In this document: in pieces, positions 45,498 through 57,783 of the stretch | Numbering within the stretch: position 1 is the stretch's first letter | Layout: each line of letters starts with the position of its first letter | Assembly (NCBI RefSeq): GCF_001659605.2 | Contig: NC_035168.2 | Coordinates: 8,612,058-8,676,057, forward strand | Direction of reading: 5' to 3' | Length of the DNA: 64,000 nt | Source of the DNA: Manihot esculenta | Taxonomy: Eukaryota > Streptophyta > Magnoliopsida > Malpighiales > Euphorbiaceae | The notes under the pieces: model-generated | What the model saw: the letters and a program-made list of their open reading frames with translations, nothing else | Told to the model about the DNA's origin: nothing | Database searches by the model: none | Program-made: the position numbers and the translations under genes

Positions 45498-48225
45498 TTA
45501 CATATCTACAGCCACTCGTTTGTACAAATCTGAAGGCAGCCGAGGTGTGGCCACAGCTTGTAATGGGGTTCTCATGTATGTGACCAATCCTGGATTTTCT
45601 GACATATCAATTTCCTCTGGCTTCACGCCATCAGCTGGTGTCCAACGAAAATGGTGCAACAAGTGACCTAACATAGATGTGACCAAATTGATACCAAGCT
45701 GTGCACCAGGGCACACCCTCCTTCCAGCACCAAATGGAAGCAGCCGGAAATCATGACCCTTCATGTCAACATCCTCCTCGAGGAACCTCTCCGGTCGGAA
45801 CTCTTCTGGGTTCTTCCAGGCTGCCGGATCACGAGCTACGGCCCATACGTTTACATGGACATTTGATCCCTTAGGTATGTCATAGCCACCAAGCTTGACA
45901 TTAGCATTGGCACGGTGAGGAAGCATTAATGGTGTTGGAGGGTGCAACCTTAGTCCTTCTTTAGCCACACATTGTAGGTAAGGTAGATTTGAGAAATCAG
46001 CCTCGGTCATCACACGTTCAAACCCAACGACACGGTCTAGCTCCTCTTGAGCCTTCTGTTGCACTCTTGGGTTCTTAATTAGCTCAGCCATTGTCCATTC
46101 TACTGTTATTGCAGTTGTGTCCATTCCTGCAGTAATCATGTCCTACACAAGAGATATAAGCACATAAACTCACAATCCAAACTTCATGTAATTTGATTAT
46201 TGATAGAATAGGGAAGTTAATAACTTACCCAAAGGAGTCCAATGATTGTATCCTCACTAAGGTCATATTTCTCCTGCAAAGTAAGCAATGCATCAACAAA
46301 ATGTTGCTTGGCACCTCCACTCTTCTGACGAGCAAGTGTATGTTCTTCCATAATAGCTCGAGTGAGGCGGTCCCTTCGAGCTCCATGCTTGGCAAAAGCC
46401 TCTTCCTCTAGTGGGAACATCCAGCGAAGCCATGGAATGTGCTCTGCCATGGCAAGTGATGCACCTAGCTTAAGACCATTGGACACAACTGCCTTAAATT
46501 CTTTGCCTTGTTCGTCCATTATACCCTCCGAGTTCACGAACCGCTTGCCAAATGCAAGCCTTGTTATGTTGTTGAATGCAACTGCTCCCAAATACTTCTT
46601 CACTAGCAAACTTTTGCCATTGTTTTCTATATGTACATTGTATTATAGAATCATTTAGATGCATATTCATTGCAAAAACACACCAGAAAACAACCACAAA
46701 TTAAAGAATCTGCAATTCAGCATAGGTCCATTCTCAGGCCCAATCAACCACAAGATCTATTTTAATAATACCCTAACAGTGAATACCAGAAAATAGAAAA
46801 AAAAAAGGATAAAATGTCAGACTATTTCAAAAACAAAATTAAAAAATGATAAATTCCTTTTCAATATTAAAATCAATATCAACAAATAATAAATAAAATT
46901 ATGTTACATGAAATCTGTAATCGAACACATTCAATTATAATAAATATGTTTAAAAAATTATGAAAATAATTAAAAAAAGGTGCCAGAAAAACATTAATAA
47001 TTGTTATGAAAAACTGGTGGATGGGGCCAGCATCACCTAAATTTGGCAGCCCATCTACTTCGATCAGTGATGTACTTTAAGACTCATCCATACGACAACC
47101 TGTCAAATTTATTATCAAATCTAAATCCTGAAGTGCGCTTTAAGACGGCAAAAGGGGCCCAAATTTGCACATATATATGCTCAACTTAATATTAAAATAA
47201 ATTTATTAATTATTGAAATTAAACATTGATAAAATATAAATAAATATATCAATTAAATAGAATTAGTTTATCTAAATGTATACTAGAGCAAGGATCGGCA
47301 GATCTCTAAGTTTTTTTTACAATATGGTTACATTTTGCCAAGGTCATATTAAATAAATAAATTACACCACAAATTTTTTATTATTAAACTGGAAAACCGA
47401 GCAGTCATCCGAAATTATCCGGATGACTCTTAAGCCACTCGACAAAGGAGTGGCTAGTGATGTCTAGGGTTTTGTTCTGCAAACAGATCAGGAAAAGATA
47501 ACGCGTGTCAAAAACAGCCTCCAATTTGGACTGAATGTGTCGCCGTGAAAAAGCGAGTAGGTGTTGTGCGTGTAGAATGCGGTTTTTGTGTCTTCTATTT
47601 AATTTAAAACTATAATATTATTAATAAATTTAATTTAATAATACTAATCAGAATTAATTGTAATAAAAAAATCACACAATTAATTGTTTTAGAATGTTTA
47701 AAATGATTATATTCCAAATATAAGAGGAAAAGGAAAATTACCTAAATTGGTGCAGTCCATGAAAATAGATTCAACCATGGCAGTGACCTCATCTTCTCTA
47801 ATTGGTCTCAAAGCCTCGAGTCTCTTGGGCGTGAAAAGCTCAAGAGTACACACTTTTCTCACCTTTACATAGTGAGGTCCATAGTCAGCCCATATAAGAT
47901 CTTTTCCATCTCTGCTAAACTTTGCAGCTGACCGACTCCGATGTCGATCAGCCAACTGCTGATCATTCTCCTTCAGCACTTCTCTAGCCAATTCTGTATT
48001 CGAAACGATCACATTCAAAGTTGAACCGAACCAAACAGAAATTATCGGACCATAAGACTTAGCCCACTCGGCGTAGCATCGGAATCTAACCGGCTTGACG
48101 TCGTAGAGGTTGCCGACGATCGGCCAGGGGCGTGGGCCGGGGGGAAGCTTGAAGCGGAGGCTTAGGTAGAGCTTGTATACCAAGAGGAGGAGGAGAAATG
48201 AGATTGGAATTAGAAGGAGAGACAT
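45498..48225 (-). CDS. CYP98A: Cytochrome P450 CYP98A, p-coumaroyl shikimate/quinate 3'-hydroxylase
   Basis: Three minus-strand exons, 48225-47742, 46626-46229 and 46142-45498, all with GT/AG borders, join to 509 codons (508 residues), the usual CYP98A length. It hydroxylates the 3 position of p-coumaroyl shikimate or quinate, the step toward caffeoyl esters, guaiacyl/syringyl lignin and chlorogenic acid, at the ER surface. Residues 1-25 are an ER anchor followed by the [12 protein letters not shown] hinge. The I-helix oxygen motif AGMDTT is at 299-304, the ExxR pair EGLR at 356-359, PERF follows, and the haem loop [10 protein letters not shown] has its Cys ligand at 438. Family-typical stretches include [16 protein letters not shown] and [19 protein letters not shown]. 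Intact, with no unusual residue seen. Subfamily assignment is strong; the preferred ester is not visible. Confidence 0.96.
47403..47455. other. Two adjacent perfect hairpins in CYP98A intron 1
   Basis: AGTCATCCG (47403-47411) pairs with CGGATGACT (47420-47428) around an 8-base loop. AGCCACT (47433-47439) pairs with AGTGGCT (47449-47455). They may be a small element end or chance; no function is assigned. Confidence 0.6.
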
Positions 48226-48341
48226 GATGAAAGAGAGAAAAATGGAGAGATGTGGTTGGAATCGTTTTTAGCAATACAAGGGGTAGGAGCGGAGTTGATA
48301 TATAAGAGATGAGGAGTTGGTGAATGGATTTGTTTAGAGTT

Positions 48342-48374
<33 letters not shown>

Positions 48375-48510
48375 GAAGTGAGATAGGTCAAAAATGGCTA
48401 AAGCGGGCCACTAGCACGTAGGCTAATAGAGATGGCGAGTGTGGATTACGCGTGTGTGGGAGCGAGTGAATTAGGTATTTTGATAGTTGTTGGTGGTTGG
48501 TGAAGTGCGA
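48226..48510 (-). promoter_or_regulatory. CYP98A promoter with TATA, CT tract and AC-II element
   Basis: Minus strand: TTATATATC at plus 48298-48305, about 75 bases upstream of the ATG, is a good TATA box. A perfect (CT)n tract (plus GA 48343-48370) lies about 40 bases farther upstream. ACCAACC (plus 48495-48501), the AC-II MYB site of phenylpropanoid and lignin promoters, lies about 270 bases upstream of the ATG. It is next to another ACCAAC, and ACCAAC also occurs nearer the TATA (plus about 48316-48322). This fits coregulation with lignin genes. Confidence 0.7.
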
Positions 48511-48599
48511 CGCTTTAACAATTAACCGTGTGTAAAGGAATCAAAAGTTGGTGAGACTGCAAAACCGTTCTGCTCCCTTAGCACCCAGATTCGCTGAGC

Positions 48600-50505
48600 A
48601 GAAATTTATTACTATTTTTTTAAAAAAAAAATAAAATCAATTAATTTTAATTTTCAATTTAGTTTTTATAATTAGGTGGCAATGTTAATTTTTTCAGGTT
48701 TTATCTGAGTCATTGTTTGTTTAGTAAATTTCTATATAATTATAAATATTATCTATCATAATTGATAATATAATTATGTATTTTTTATAATAAATTGAAA
48801 TGCTAATAAAATAGAATAAATTTTGTTTTGATTTAAAATCTCATTTACTTTATTCCCGTTATATGAATTGTCAAATAACTTATAATTATACATTAAAAAA
48901 TAATTTAATTTTAAAATATTTAAAAAATATAGTTTGTGATAATTTTTGCTCTGTTTATATCTATATAGGATATGGGCTAACGGGTTCAAAAGTCAATTTA
49001 AAAATAGAAAATTAAATTATTGGTAAATGGAATTGTTTCTATTACTAGAAAGAATGGTATTGGAAGAAAACTTGTTCATAATACTTACAATTTTAGAAGA
49101 GCAAGGGTGATAAGCCTTATGATGATAATGTTTGGAAGTTATTATTGAAATTAAGTACACATAGTTTATGGAAAATATTTTGCATACAAATTCCTTTTAA
49201 TAAAAGTCTAATACTGCTTTTAAAAACATCATTTATACATCAAGTTAGACTTATAATAGATATAATGATTTATAGATAATCTATACGTTTACTTATTTTA
49301 TTTTTTTCACTTCTTCTTTTATGAGTTGAAAATTGTAATAAAAATATTATATTATGTTTAATTATTTATTATTTTAACATATTTTAAATGAAAATATTAT
49401 ATAATATTGTGGATAGTTGATATTATTTTGAAGTTAAAATGTGAGAACCGTTAATTTGATATAAATAATATTAATATTATATAAAAAATTCTTTAATTAT
49501 CTCGTTTAATTTTAAATTTTATTATAAAAATTAAAAATTATATTGAAAGTAGAATCGAGAACATATAAAATTATATCGAAATTTAGTTCCGATTTCAATT
49601 CTAAAAAATTCAAGGACTTTTGGTTCCAATTCCTCCAAGAAATAGCCTGGAACTGAAACTCCATTCCCCTACTTTAATAATTATCTTTATTGTGTGGATG
49701 ATAATGACAAAAATAGTTCCAAGTAAATAAATTGAGATTAACACTATTCTCAAAACAAATTCTAACTATAGCTTTTATGATTATTCCAAATTATAGAGAA
49801 TGAGATGACGAGGTTAAGAAAGATGAAAACTTGGTTTTCGTTGGCCAAGCCTACTTTAATTAACGAGTCTTATTCTCAAGTCAAAATAATAAAAACATCC
49901 TGAAATAATCTCAATTTTTCTTTCTTTTTCTCATTTTAAATCGTGAAATGAAATATTATCATTTTAAAAGACTCGAATTCAAATTTTGAATATATAACAT
50001 TCGAATTTTGAATACATAATATTTAAATTTTGAAAATGAATTTTTTTTAGTGAGAATGTTCGGTATGAATTTATATTAATTAAATTAATAAATTTTGAAT
50101 ATTAAATAATATATACTAAAAAAATAAAAGGAAGCGGAGCTTTTAATTATCTATTAAATCAAACGAATCTTATTTCAATTACTGTGTTTATTGAATTTAA
50201 CTATTTTTATAAAATTTTATAAATTAACTTAAAAATTTTCAATTAAAGTTGAACTATGTCTAGAAGTAAAAAAATTAATAAATTGAACTTCTTGATTTTG
50301 AGACAAATTAAGAAATTTAGTACATAAATTTTGGGTTTTAAGCTAAATGGGATTTAAAATGGAACTTATTAGTTAATTTAGATAAAAAAGTTGAAATAGA
50401 TAAATTGAATATTTGAAATAAGCATATGGGTGAAATTTTGAAAATATTTTCATTAAGTTTGTATAATATAATTATATATGAAAATTAAAAAAACTTATAA
50501 TATTA
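48600..50505. other. Intergenic, AT-rich, with a Tat-array spacer relic
   Basis: No gene recognised. Sequence at about 49310-49480 (GAAAATATTATATAATATT, then GATATTATTTTGA, then TAATTTGATATAAATAATATTA) is a copy of the AT-rich spacer of the 30.7-35.3 kb array, here without the LTR. Confidence 0.55.
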
Positions 50506-50972
50506 GTTTTTTTTAAGAAAAAATTACTTTTTAATCCCTGAGGTTTAACGTAATTAATACTTCTGTCCCTCTATTTTGGCGACCCAACACTTAAGTCCCT
50601 CACTTTCTCTTCCGTCCAAATTCGTAGTCCTTCCGTCCATTTAAACTGTTTGGTCAAAGAGTCAAATGTGAGAGATGATAATTTTTTCTAAAAATACCCT
50701 TCTCTCAATGTGAAATTTTTATTTTTTTCTCTTTCATGTTTTCTCTAGTTACAGAAAGAGTAGGAAGAAGAAGAAGAGGCATTTGGGTTTGGGTTTAGTG
50801 AGGGTTAATTTTGTCAATTCACGTATCCCAAACGGCTATTTTGGACGGAAGGACTATAAATTTTGACAGAAAATAAAGTGAGGGACTTAAGTGTTGGGTC
50901 GCCAAAATAGAGGGACAGAAGTGTTAATTACGTTAAATCTTAGAAATTAAAAAGTAATTTTCTTTTTTTTTA
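50506..50972. mobile_element. Mutator-type MITE, second copy, 9-bp TSD
   Basis: Element 50515-50963, flanked by TTTTTTTTA (50506-50514 and 50964-50972). TIRs begin AGAAAAAATTACTTTTTAAT on the left and the complement of GTAATTTTCT on the right. It matches the copy at 14085 along both arms and has a shorter centre. Confidence 0.8.
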
Positions 50973-51920
50973 TCTAAATATGATTATAGACATGTAATAT
51001 AAAAACAAAATTTGAATAATTGTAAGTTTGTTGCATATTCCATGACTTTACCTATTACTTCATATTACAGTTAAAATAAGTAAAAGAATTATCTAATTAT
51101 GGAAAGAAAACTTTAGATTGGTAAACTCATGGGCTTGGAGACAAATGTCCAATTCATAATAAAAATAAATTTATTAATATAAAACCTAAAAATAATAAGT
51201 AAAATTTTTCATTTTAAATAAAGATATTAAATAAAAAAATTTAAAGTTAATGTAACTTTAAATTTTAAATGATATAATCAAACTTTTTCAATTTAATATA
51301 ATTATAATAAAAAAATTAAATTAAATTTTAAAAAATTAATTTCATTAAAATATTTCATTGAATATTTATATTCAATATTATAAATTATATTTATATTTTT
51401 TATACTTAAAAAATTTTACTGTCTATTAATAATATTTTAAATAAAATAAAATATTATATTTTTTAAATGGTAAAATTTTATTTTTTTCTATATTTTAAGT
51501 TTTTAGAAATAATATATAATATTATAAAAAAATAAAGAGTAAATAAGGAAATTAATAAAAATAATATTATTATAATAGAAATATGTATTTAATGACTATT
51601 TTATTAGTTAAATATAGCTTTAGATATTATATTATAATTTACTATTAATTTTTTTAAATTTAATTAGTTCTCTTAATTATAATTATAATAAATTTTAAAA
51701 AATTGATTTTATTATTTAAAATACAAAATATTATATATAAATATAAATTATCGTAAATGTTTAAATTTTTTTTTAATAATTTTATTGCATAAGGTGATTT
51801 TTTAAATAATAATTTCATTAATAAATTTTTTAAAAATCTTAACAAATCACATGAAAACTACAATCAATACCACCGTAAACCCTAATAAACGTTTTTTTAG
51901 TAGACGATCCTAATAAACTT

Positions 51921-52130
51921 AAAGTAAAATTATTTTTTAATTTCTGAAATTTAACGTAATTAACACTTCTGTCTCTCTATTTTGATAACTCAATATTTAA
52001 ATTCCTTACTTTCTCATCTATCTAAATTTATAGTCTTTTCATTCAAAATAGCTAGTCAAAGAGTTGAAGGTAAGAGATGATAATTTTTTCTAAAAATATT
52101 TTTAATAAACTTGTTAAATTTTTATACTGA
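51921..52130. mobile_element. Truncated third MITE copy
   Basis: Only the left TIR and part of the centre remain (AAATTTAACGTAATTAACAC, TTCTGTCTCTCTATTTTG, then AGTCAAAGAGTTGAAGGT). C-to-T changes are frequent relative to the other two copies, so it is the oldest of the three. Confidence 0.7.
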
Positions 52131-53284
52131 AATTGAATTAGGGGAAAAAAGGAGTGAAAATAAAATTTAAAATAAAAATAATTTTTTCAAATTTTATTTT
52201 TCACTTACTTTTATTTAGATGGAAGGAAAATACAGAGGAGGAAAATATTGGAAGGAAACTAAATTTTATAATTCACTCCTTTTTTCTCTCTAAATTGGAG
52301 GGTAATGGGATGGAAAGTTTAATATTACAAATATATCTCTAAATTTATCATATTATTTTAAATATCTAGGATTAAAATTTTAATTTTAATATTTGAAAAA
52401 TAACTTTTCCTTTTATTTTTTCCTTCACACGTCTAAATACACTAATAAAAATTTATTTTCTTGTATAGCCATTATTTTTTATTTTTTTTCATTTATTTTT
52501 CTTTCTCTATTTAAATAAAATACCTTTAAAATTAAAAAAAAAAATTTCTTCCTTAACGAAACTTGTTTCTCGAATCTTGAATTCAAATTAGTGAAGTCAA
52601 ATACATCATGGTTAATATATATAAACTTTAGTATTATAATAAGGAAAAAATGTATGAGCTAAAATTTGGAGACGCAAATGGTAATTGACTTGGACAAGCG
52701 TGACAGTCAAACAAGATCTCCACTCTTACGAGAAATATTTCGCCATCTCACCAACCACCACCAACCCTAGTGGTCCCTTTATTCCGCAAGCAATGATCGT
52801 TCATTACTCACCAAACCCAAACTACTCCCAATGCTAAAACCATAATGCTTTAACTTCAGCTATAATTATTGAAAAGCTCAATTTAATACCTACTGAACTA
52901 TTTTATTTAAATTAATTAAAAAATTTTAGTGCAAAATTAATTTAAGTTAAAAATAAAAAAAATGAAAAATAAAACTTATCGATTTTATCTAACTTAAAAA
53001 TTATAATTTTTTTTTTCAAAATTAAAAAAATTGATGTACGTAATTCAATAAATCAAGAATTTTATCTCTTTTTTTTTCATATTAAATTTACATATCTAAA
53101 ACTTTGAGTTATTTTTAATAAAAATAAATAAAAACAAACATTCCGTTAAATATGAAAGATAAAATTAAAAAAAATAAAATTTCCAGTTATTTTATTGCTG
53201 GGAAAAAGACACTAATTAGATTCGCGACCAGGTATTATGTCCTATTAGCGAGCTTATTTTTTTTTACAAAGACAATGATTATTA
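52131..53284. other. Intergenic, AT-rich
   Basis: No gene recognised. A GC-richer island at 52680-52870 contains ACCAACCACCACCAACCC (about 52750-52768). An open plus-strand stretch at 52154-52342 has no recognisable domain. Confidence 0.4.
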
Positions 53285-54837
53285 GGTTCTGTTGGACCTA
53301 AATATTCTAATCCTTATTTTTATGATTAATAAACAATTGGTGTGCTACTAATTATTTTCAAAAGTATTTGTGTTGAGTTTGTAGGTTTTTTACTAAAATG
53401 AATGAAATTACTTCGGTCTCAAAAAAGAAAACACCAATTTTGGAAGCATACCACAAGAAACGGATCAGAAAGTATTTTTTTTTTATGCATTGTCATTTTA
53501 TGCATTGTGAATTTCAATTAATTAATTGTGATGGCTCAAGGTTTCTTTCACTTCTAAAAGTTTCACAAATATAGCCAAGTCTTAAGTAATTGTCTTTGAG
53601 GGACCAAAATGAAATTTTTTAAAAGGAGTGATTTCAAAATTATTTTTTATCAAAACAAAAGATCCAAAAATATAGGTAGCAAAAGTTTAAACGGATTGAA
53701 AATTGGAGTTTTATAACCTAAGTTATAATTTTTCAAAATTTTAAAGAATTATTTTTGTGCCCCCTAAAGATAAACTTTCGGCTTCCGAAAGTGAAGGGCA
53801 GAGGCAAAAGTCCTACATGTTCGGCCGCCCAACATTGACTTTAGGCCGCCAAAAGTCTGTTTTTAACTTGCCCCCTAAAGTGTAACTTTCGGCTTCCGAA
53901 AGTGAGGGACAGAGACGAAAGTCTCATATATTCAGCCACCGAACATTGACTTTAGGTCGCCGAAGGTGAGATGCCCCCTAAGCTAAATGTTTGGCTTTCA
54001 AAAGTGAGGGACAAAGACAGAAGTCCTATATGTTCGACCGCCGAATATTGACTTTCGACCCCCGAAAGTGAGTTTTCAATATTTCTCCAAATCAAAACTT
54101 CGGCTTCCAAAAGTGAGGGACAGAGACGAAAGTCTCATATGTTCGGCCGCTCGAACATTGACTTTCGGCCACCAAAAGTGTTTTTATAAGGAGGATGTTC
54201 TTCACCTCAAATGGTTCGGCTGCCGAACTTTAAGCTTAGGCCGCCGAACCTGAGTTTTTCTGAGCACAATATAACGGTTATTTCTGTACACAAACGGCTC
54301 TATTTGCATTTAATGCATCCCCAACGGCCATATTTATGACTGAACTATAAATATAATGTGTTTTTGATATGAAAATATTACAACAACCATCTAAGCAAAT
54401 ACTTATTGAGATTAAAGCATTTTTCACTCTCTCTCTCTCAAAATCTTGAGCCAAAGCATTAATTTCTTCAAAGTCTGTCTTGAGTTGTAATTGATTGATT
54501 TTTCAAGAGTGAGTGAAGGTTGTTGATTGTTTCTATTGTAGTGGGTGTGGCATTGAGCAAATGATTGCTCTTGAGTGAAAAAGATAATTGTTAAGAGCAA
54601 AAGATTGCTTTAAGATTGTAAGGGGTTTTAATCTTCACCCAAAGAAGATTTGATAGTGGAGTTGAACTCTCAAGGAGGGCCTTAAGGATAGGACGTAGGC
54701 TTGAGATAGCTGAACCTCTATAAATCCTTGTGTTGATTATCTTTTTCCTTATTGCCTTCTAATTTGTCTTTTTGCCTTAAATTTTTTATAAACCCAATTC
54801 ACTCCCCTCTTGGGTTGCTTCAAGGGACAACAGGTTC
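53285..54837. mobile_element. Solo LTR with palindrome-rich tandem core, TSD GGTTC
   Basis: The LTR is 53290-54832 (1543 bp), TGTTGGACC to GGGACAACA, flanked by GGTTC at 53285-53289 and 54833-54837. A TATA-like CTATAAATATAATG is at about 54345. The end ACCCAATTCACTCCCCTC recalls SIRE/Maximus-type copia LTRs, which is an inference from memory. The minus-side ends are also TG/CA, so strand is not certain. Inside lies a tandem array of TTCGG-containing units. Confidence 0.85.
53757..54190. repeat. Four tandem units of about 105-112 bp with TTTCGGCTTCCGAAAG
   Basis: Each unit reads GCCCCCTAAA, then CTTTCGGCTTCCGAAAGTGA, GGGACAGAGACGAAAGTC, and finally a GTTCGGCCGC-like phrase and AACATTGACTTT. 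Starts are near 53759, 53871, 53972 and 54080. Confidence 0.8.
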
Positions 54838-54989
54838 TTTGGTTGGATGTTGATCTTTTAGTAATTTTTTAAGAAATTATTTAAGTCTTATTTGACGATA
54901 ATATTCAATGAAAATAATGGCAAAATATGAGAAAATATTTTCATTAAAGTTATAAAAAATTATATAGGAGGAAGGATACTTTCAGGTTC

Positions 54990-55740
54990 CTCCTCCTGAG
55001 TCTCTATTACAATAGTATTCTTTATATCTATTATATTATCTGTAGAGATTCGGTCGTTGGGATTGTCCTCAACTTGTCCCTCCCCCTCTTCAATCTCATC
55101 TTCCTTCTTCTTCGGAAAGATGTCGTCTATCTAAGTAAAGTCTTTAGAAGGAAATCGTTTTACCAGCTCATTCTCAACTGATTCTTGGCCTTATATGAAC
55201 ATCTCCTCACCTTGGGCCACCATCTCCTGAAACTCTACTTCAAACTCAGCAATTATGGAAGAGGCGGTCGGGGCCTCCTCAGCTTGAGCTTGTAGTTCCA
55301 GGACTTGGCGATGCAGCAGGGCCACTTGGTCCTCGCCGGCCTTTTCCCGACTCTCAAAGGTCAACTTGGAAGCATTAGCCTCACTTAGCTTAGCCTGGAG
55401 CTTGTTCACAAACTCCATAGTCTCTTTCATTGTGTCTTTCACCTCATTGACTCAAGCCTTCAGCCTTGAGCACTCCTCTGCCAAGAGCCTCTTCTTTGTT
55501 TTCTAAGCACCAAACTCCCGCCTCAGGACTTTGTTATGCTATTTGGCCACATAAACACAGAGGGAACTCTCCAAGACAGAGTGCATGGCATTGTCAAAAA
55601 GATCGTCCATCTCAAGATCATTCAGGCGGCGACAGTCCTTGGGCCTTAAGGCATTCTTGGTTAACAAGACAGTCAGGGTAGGATCATAAAGGAGAGAAGG
55701 CGTTCGGATGCAGGTATGATTGAGCCCATCAATGTGCATG
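54990..55740 (-). pseudogene. Antisense extra ORF of a Tat element, coiled-coil and tail
   Basis: The frame at 55442-55191 reads NKLQAKLSEANASKLTFE, then LHRQVLELQAQAEEAPTA, a coiled coil. After a stop it continues as ELVKRFPSKDF and an acidic tail homologous to 2014-2300. The fragment at 55739-55539 (DLEMDDLFDNAMHSVLES) belongs to the same protein upstream. Stops between the parts make it dead. The insertion point of the GGTTC solo LTR lies about 150 bases to its left. Confidence 0.55.
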
Positions 55741-55769
55741 CATCATATACTAGTAAAAGAGGACAACAA

Positions 55770-56020
55770 GCCAACTTCTAGATGCAGGTATGATTTACCC
55801 GATTTCTAATAATCGGAGGGTCAACCCAATACATGTGGTGCCTAAAAAGACTGAAATTACAATTGTGAAGAATGATGATGGTGAGATGGTGCCATCCATG
55901 TTCAGAATGGGTGACGAGCTTGTATCAATTACAAAAATTGAATGCCTCTGCAAGAAAAGACCATTCCCTTCTTTCATTCATCGACATAGGACAGACATTT
56001 AAGGTTAATGGATACCGGCT
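55770..56020 (+). pseudogene. Athila-type gypsy pol fragments (RT start joined to integrase end)
   Basis: IYPISNNRRVNPIHVVPKK then GEMVP is the region before the RT domain of Athila-like pol. About 100 bases later, TFKVNGYRLKLFYKGF (about 55995-56040) is the usual end of Athila integrase. Nearly all of RT, RNase H and integrase between them is deleted. Confidence 0.65.
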
Positions 56021-56065
56021 TAAACTCTTCTATAAAGGTTTCTGAGCTCAAATAGATGAAGATGT

Positions 56066-56179
56066 AAGCTTGGTCGAGCATTCTGATACAGTGAACGAGC
56101 ATTAAGCTTGGTCGAGCATTCTGATACAGTGAACGAGCATTAAGCTTGGTCGAGCATTCTGATACAGTGAACGAGCATT
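56066..56179. repeat. Three perfect 38-bp tandem copies
   Basis: Unit AAGCTTGGTCGAGCATTCTG plus ATACAGTGAACGAGCATT, starting at 56066, 56104 and 56142 with no differences that I can see. The identity contrasts with the decayed flanks. Confidence 0.95.
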
Positions 56180-57783
56180 CTGATGCAGTTTAACACCACC
56201 ACTACTTGCTTAACCTAAGACGTTAAAGCAACACGCTCATGGGAGGCAACCCATTTAATAAGGTGTGCCCATGCCTTACCTTTACTTTTATTTTGAGACT
56301 TTATTTTATTTCTCAGAATAATTATCTTTCTGATCATTTTCAACTTTGGGATTACTAATGAATGGTCTAGAGTCCGGTTCTTTCCCTTTCATATGTACAG
56401 GTTGCAAAAATGAGAGGAATGGGGATGACCACCCATTAAAGTGCTGATGATTGGATTCCAACCTCAATAGGCGGCAAGTTCCTTCCCACACCTAGCGCTT
56501 CTGACTTCAATGACTATCTCACGAGCCCAATGCCTCGGAAGGTTACAAGAACATCAGTTGGCTCCCAATTGTCCCACGCCACCTTCAGGTCTGCCTCTGA
56601 TCATTAGGTCCGCACGTGCTGAGCAACTGACCAATTGGATTTTCGACTAGCACCCTCAATATCGCCTAGATACTATCAGCTCCCACCCTTTCCAAATGGA
56701 TCCGACCATCATTGTCCTCTACCACGCACTTGGAATTAAGCATTCGCTACCCTATGACTCTAAGGAAGTTCTCTTCCTTCCTCTGTCGTTTTCTTTTCCT
56801 CCTTGTTTTTCAGTTTTGATGGTGCATTTTTCACTTTAGGGACCAAGTGAGCTAAGTGTGGGGGGGCGGGTTACATCGAGTATAATTTCACATGTTTCTT
56901 CCCTCTTGTTAAGCCATTTTCAATGTCTTTAGACCCCTATTTATATGAAAGGCTAGCCACTTGAGATTTGGGAGGTTAAGTCAGTTTGCAATGTCTAGGT
57001 AGCTTTTATAGAGTCTCTCTTTTGCTCACACTGATAGACTCTTAAATACATATTGAGAGTGCCTTATAATGAATAATTGACTGAAAAGATTGCTTGCTAT
57101 TAATTTAATTGTCAACTCAGTTAAAGTATGTGCCGGAACTTCAGGCATGGTAATTGTTTGGAACATTGTACTCAAAATAAAAGTGCTAAGAGATGGATGG
57201 GCCATTTCATCTTTAAGAAAGTAAAATGAATCCTAAGAAGCATAAAACCTACTCCTCTGTCCGGTAATAGATAAAAAGTAGACCTAGTAGCCACTTGAGG
57301 ATTGTGACACAAGTAGCCAAGGATGAGTATCACCAATATGTGCCCTCGCGCCGAAAATAATTAACACCACAAGCAAGAAAAAGTGCTCAACTACATACAA
57401 TATGGAGAAGATTTTTAAGCTGGAATAGTTCATTGGCACTTAGCATTAACATAAAATAAAAATATGAAGTGTTGTGTGCTTTATAGCCCGGCTAGTTTTG
57501 GCATTTAACTTGATTTGAGTTGACTTAATAACTTGAAAATCTCTATTGTGTGCTTAAATATGGAGGCTCTACTTTGTGTATCTTTGATGCATGTGTTTTG
57601 GGCTTGATAGGGGTATACTATTGCTGCCTATCTTTTCATTGCTCCCTGGGTTGGTCTCCTGAAACTTGTTGGCTCAAGTTTTATTTAAATAGGAAAGGCT
57701 GAGTTAGGGAATCACATGTGCGACATGAATTTTTACATATATCTCATACTTGAGGGCAAGCATGAACTAAGTATGGGAGAATT
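56180..57783 (+). other. 3' internal region of the Athila-like relic
   Basis: GGGAGGCAACCCATTTAATA at about 56240 and AAGTGTGGGGGGGCGGG at about 56854 are phrases typical of the Athila region after pol. AAGTATGGGAGAATT at 57769-57783 is the likely polypurine tract. No intact envelope-like ORF is present. Confidence 0.55.

Noticed and set aside
45382..46658. Plus-strand open frames of 72-98 codons
   Set aside because: They are antisense shadows of CYP98A exons 2 and 3.
51911..52112. 10-bp direct repeat TAATAAACTT flanking part of the third MITE copy, as a TSD
   Set aside because: Similarity to the other MITE copies continues past the second repeat (to about 52130), so it does not mark the element end.
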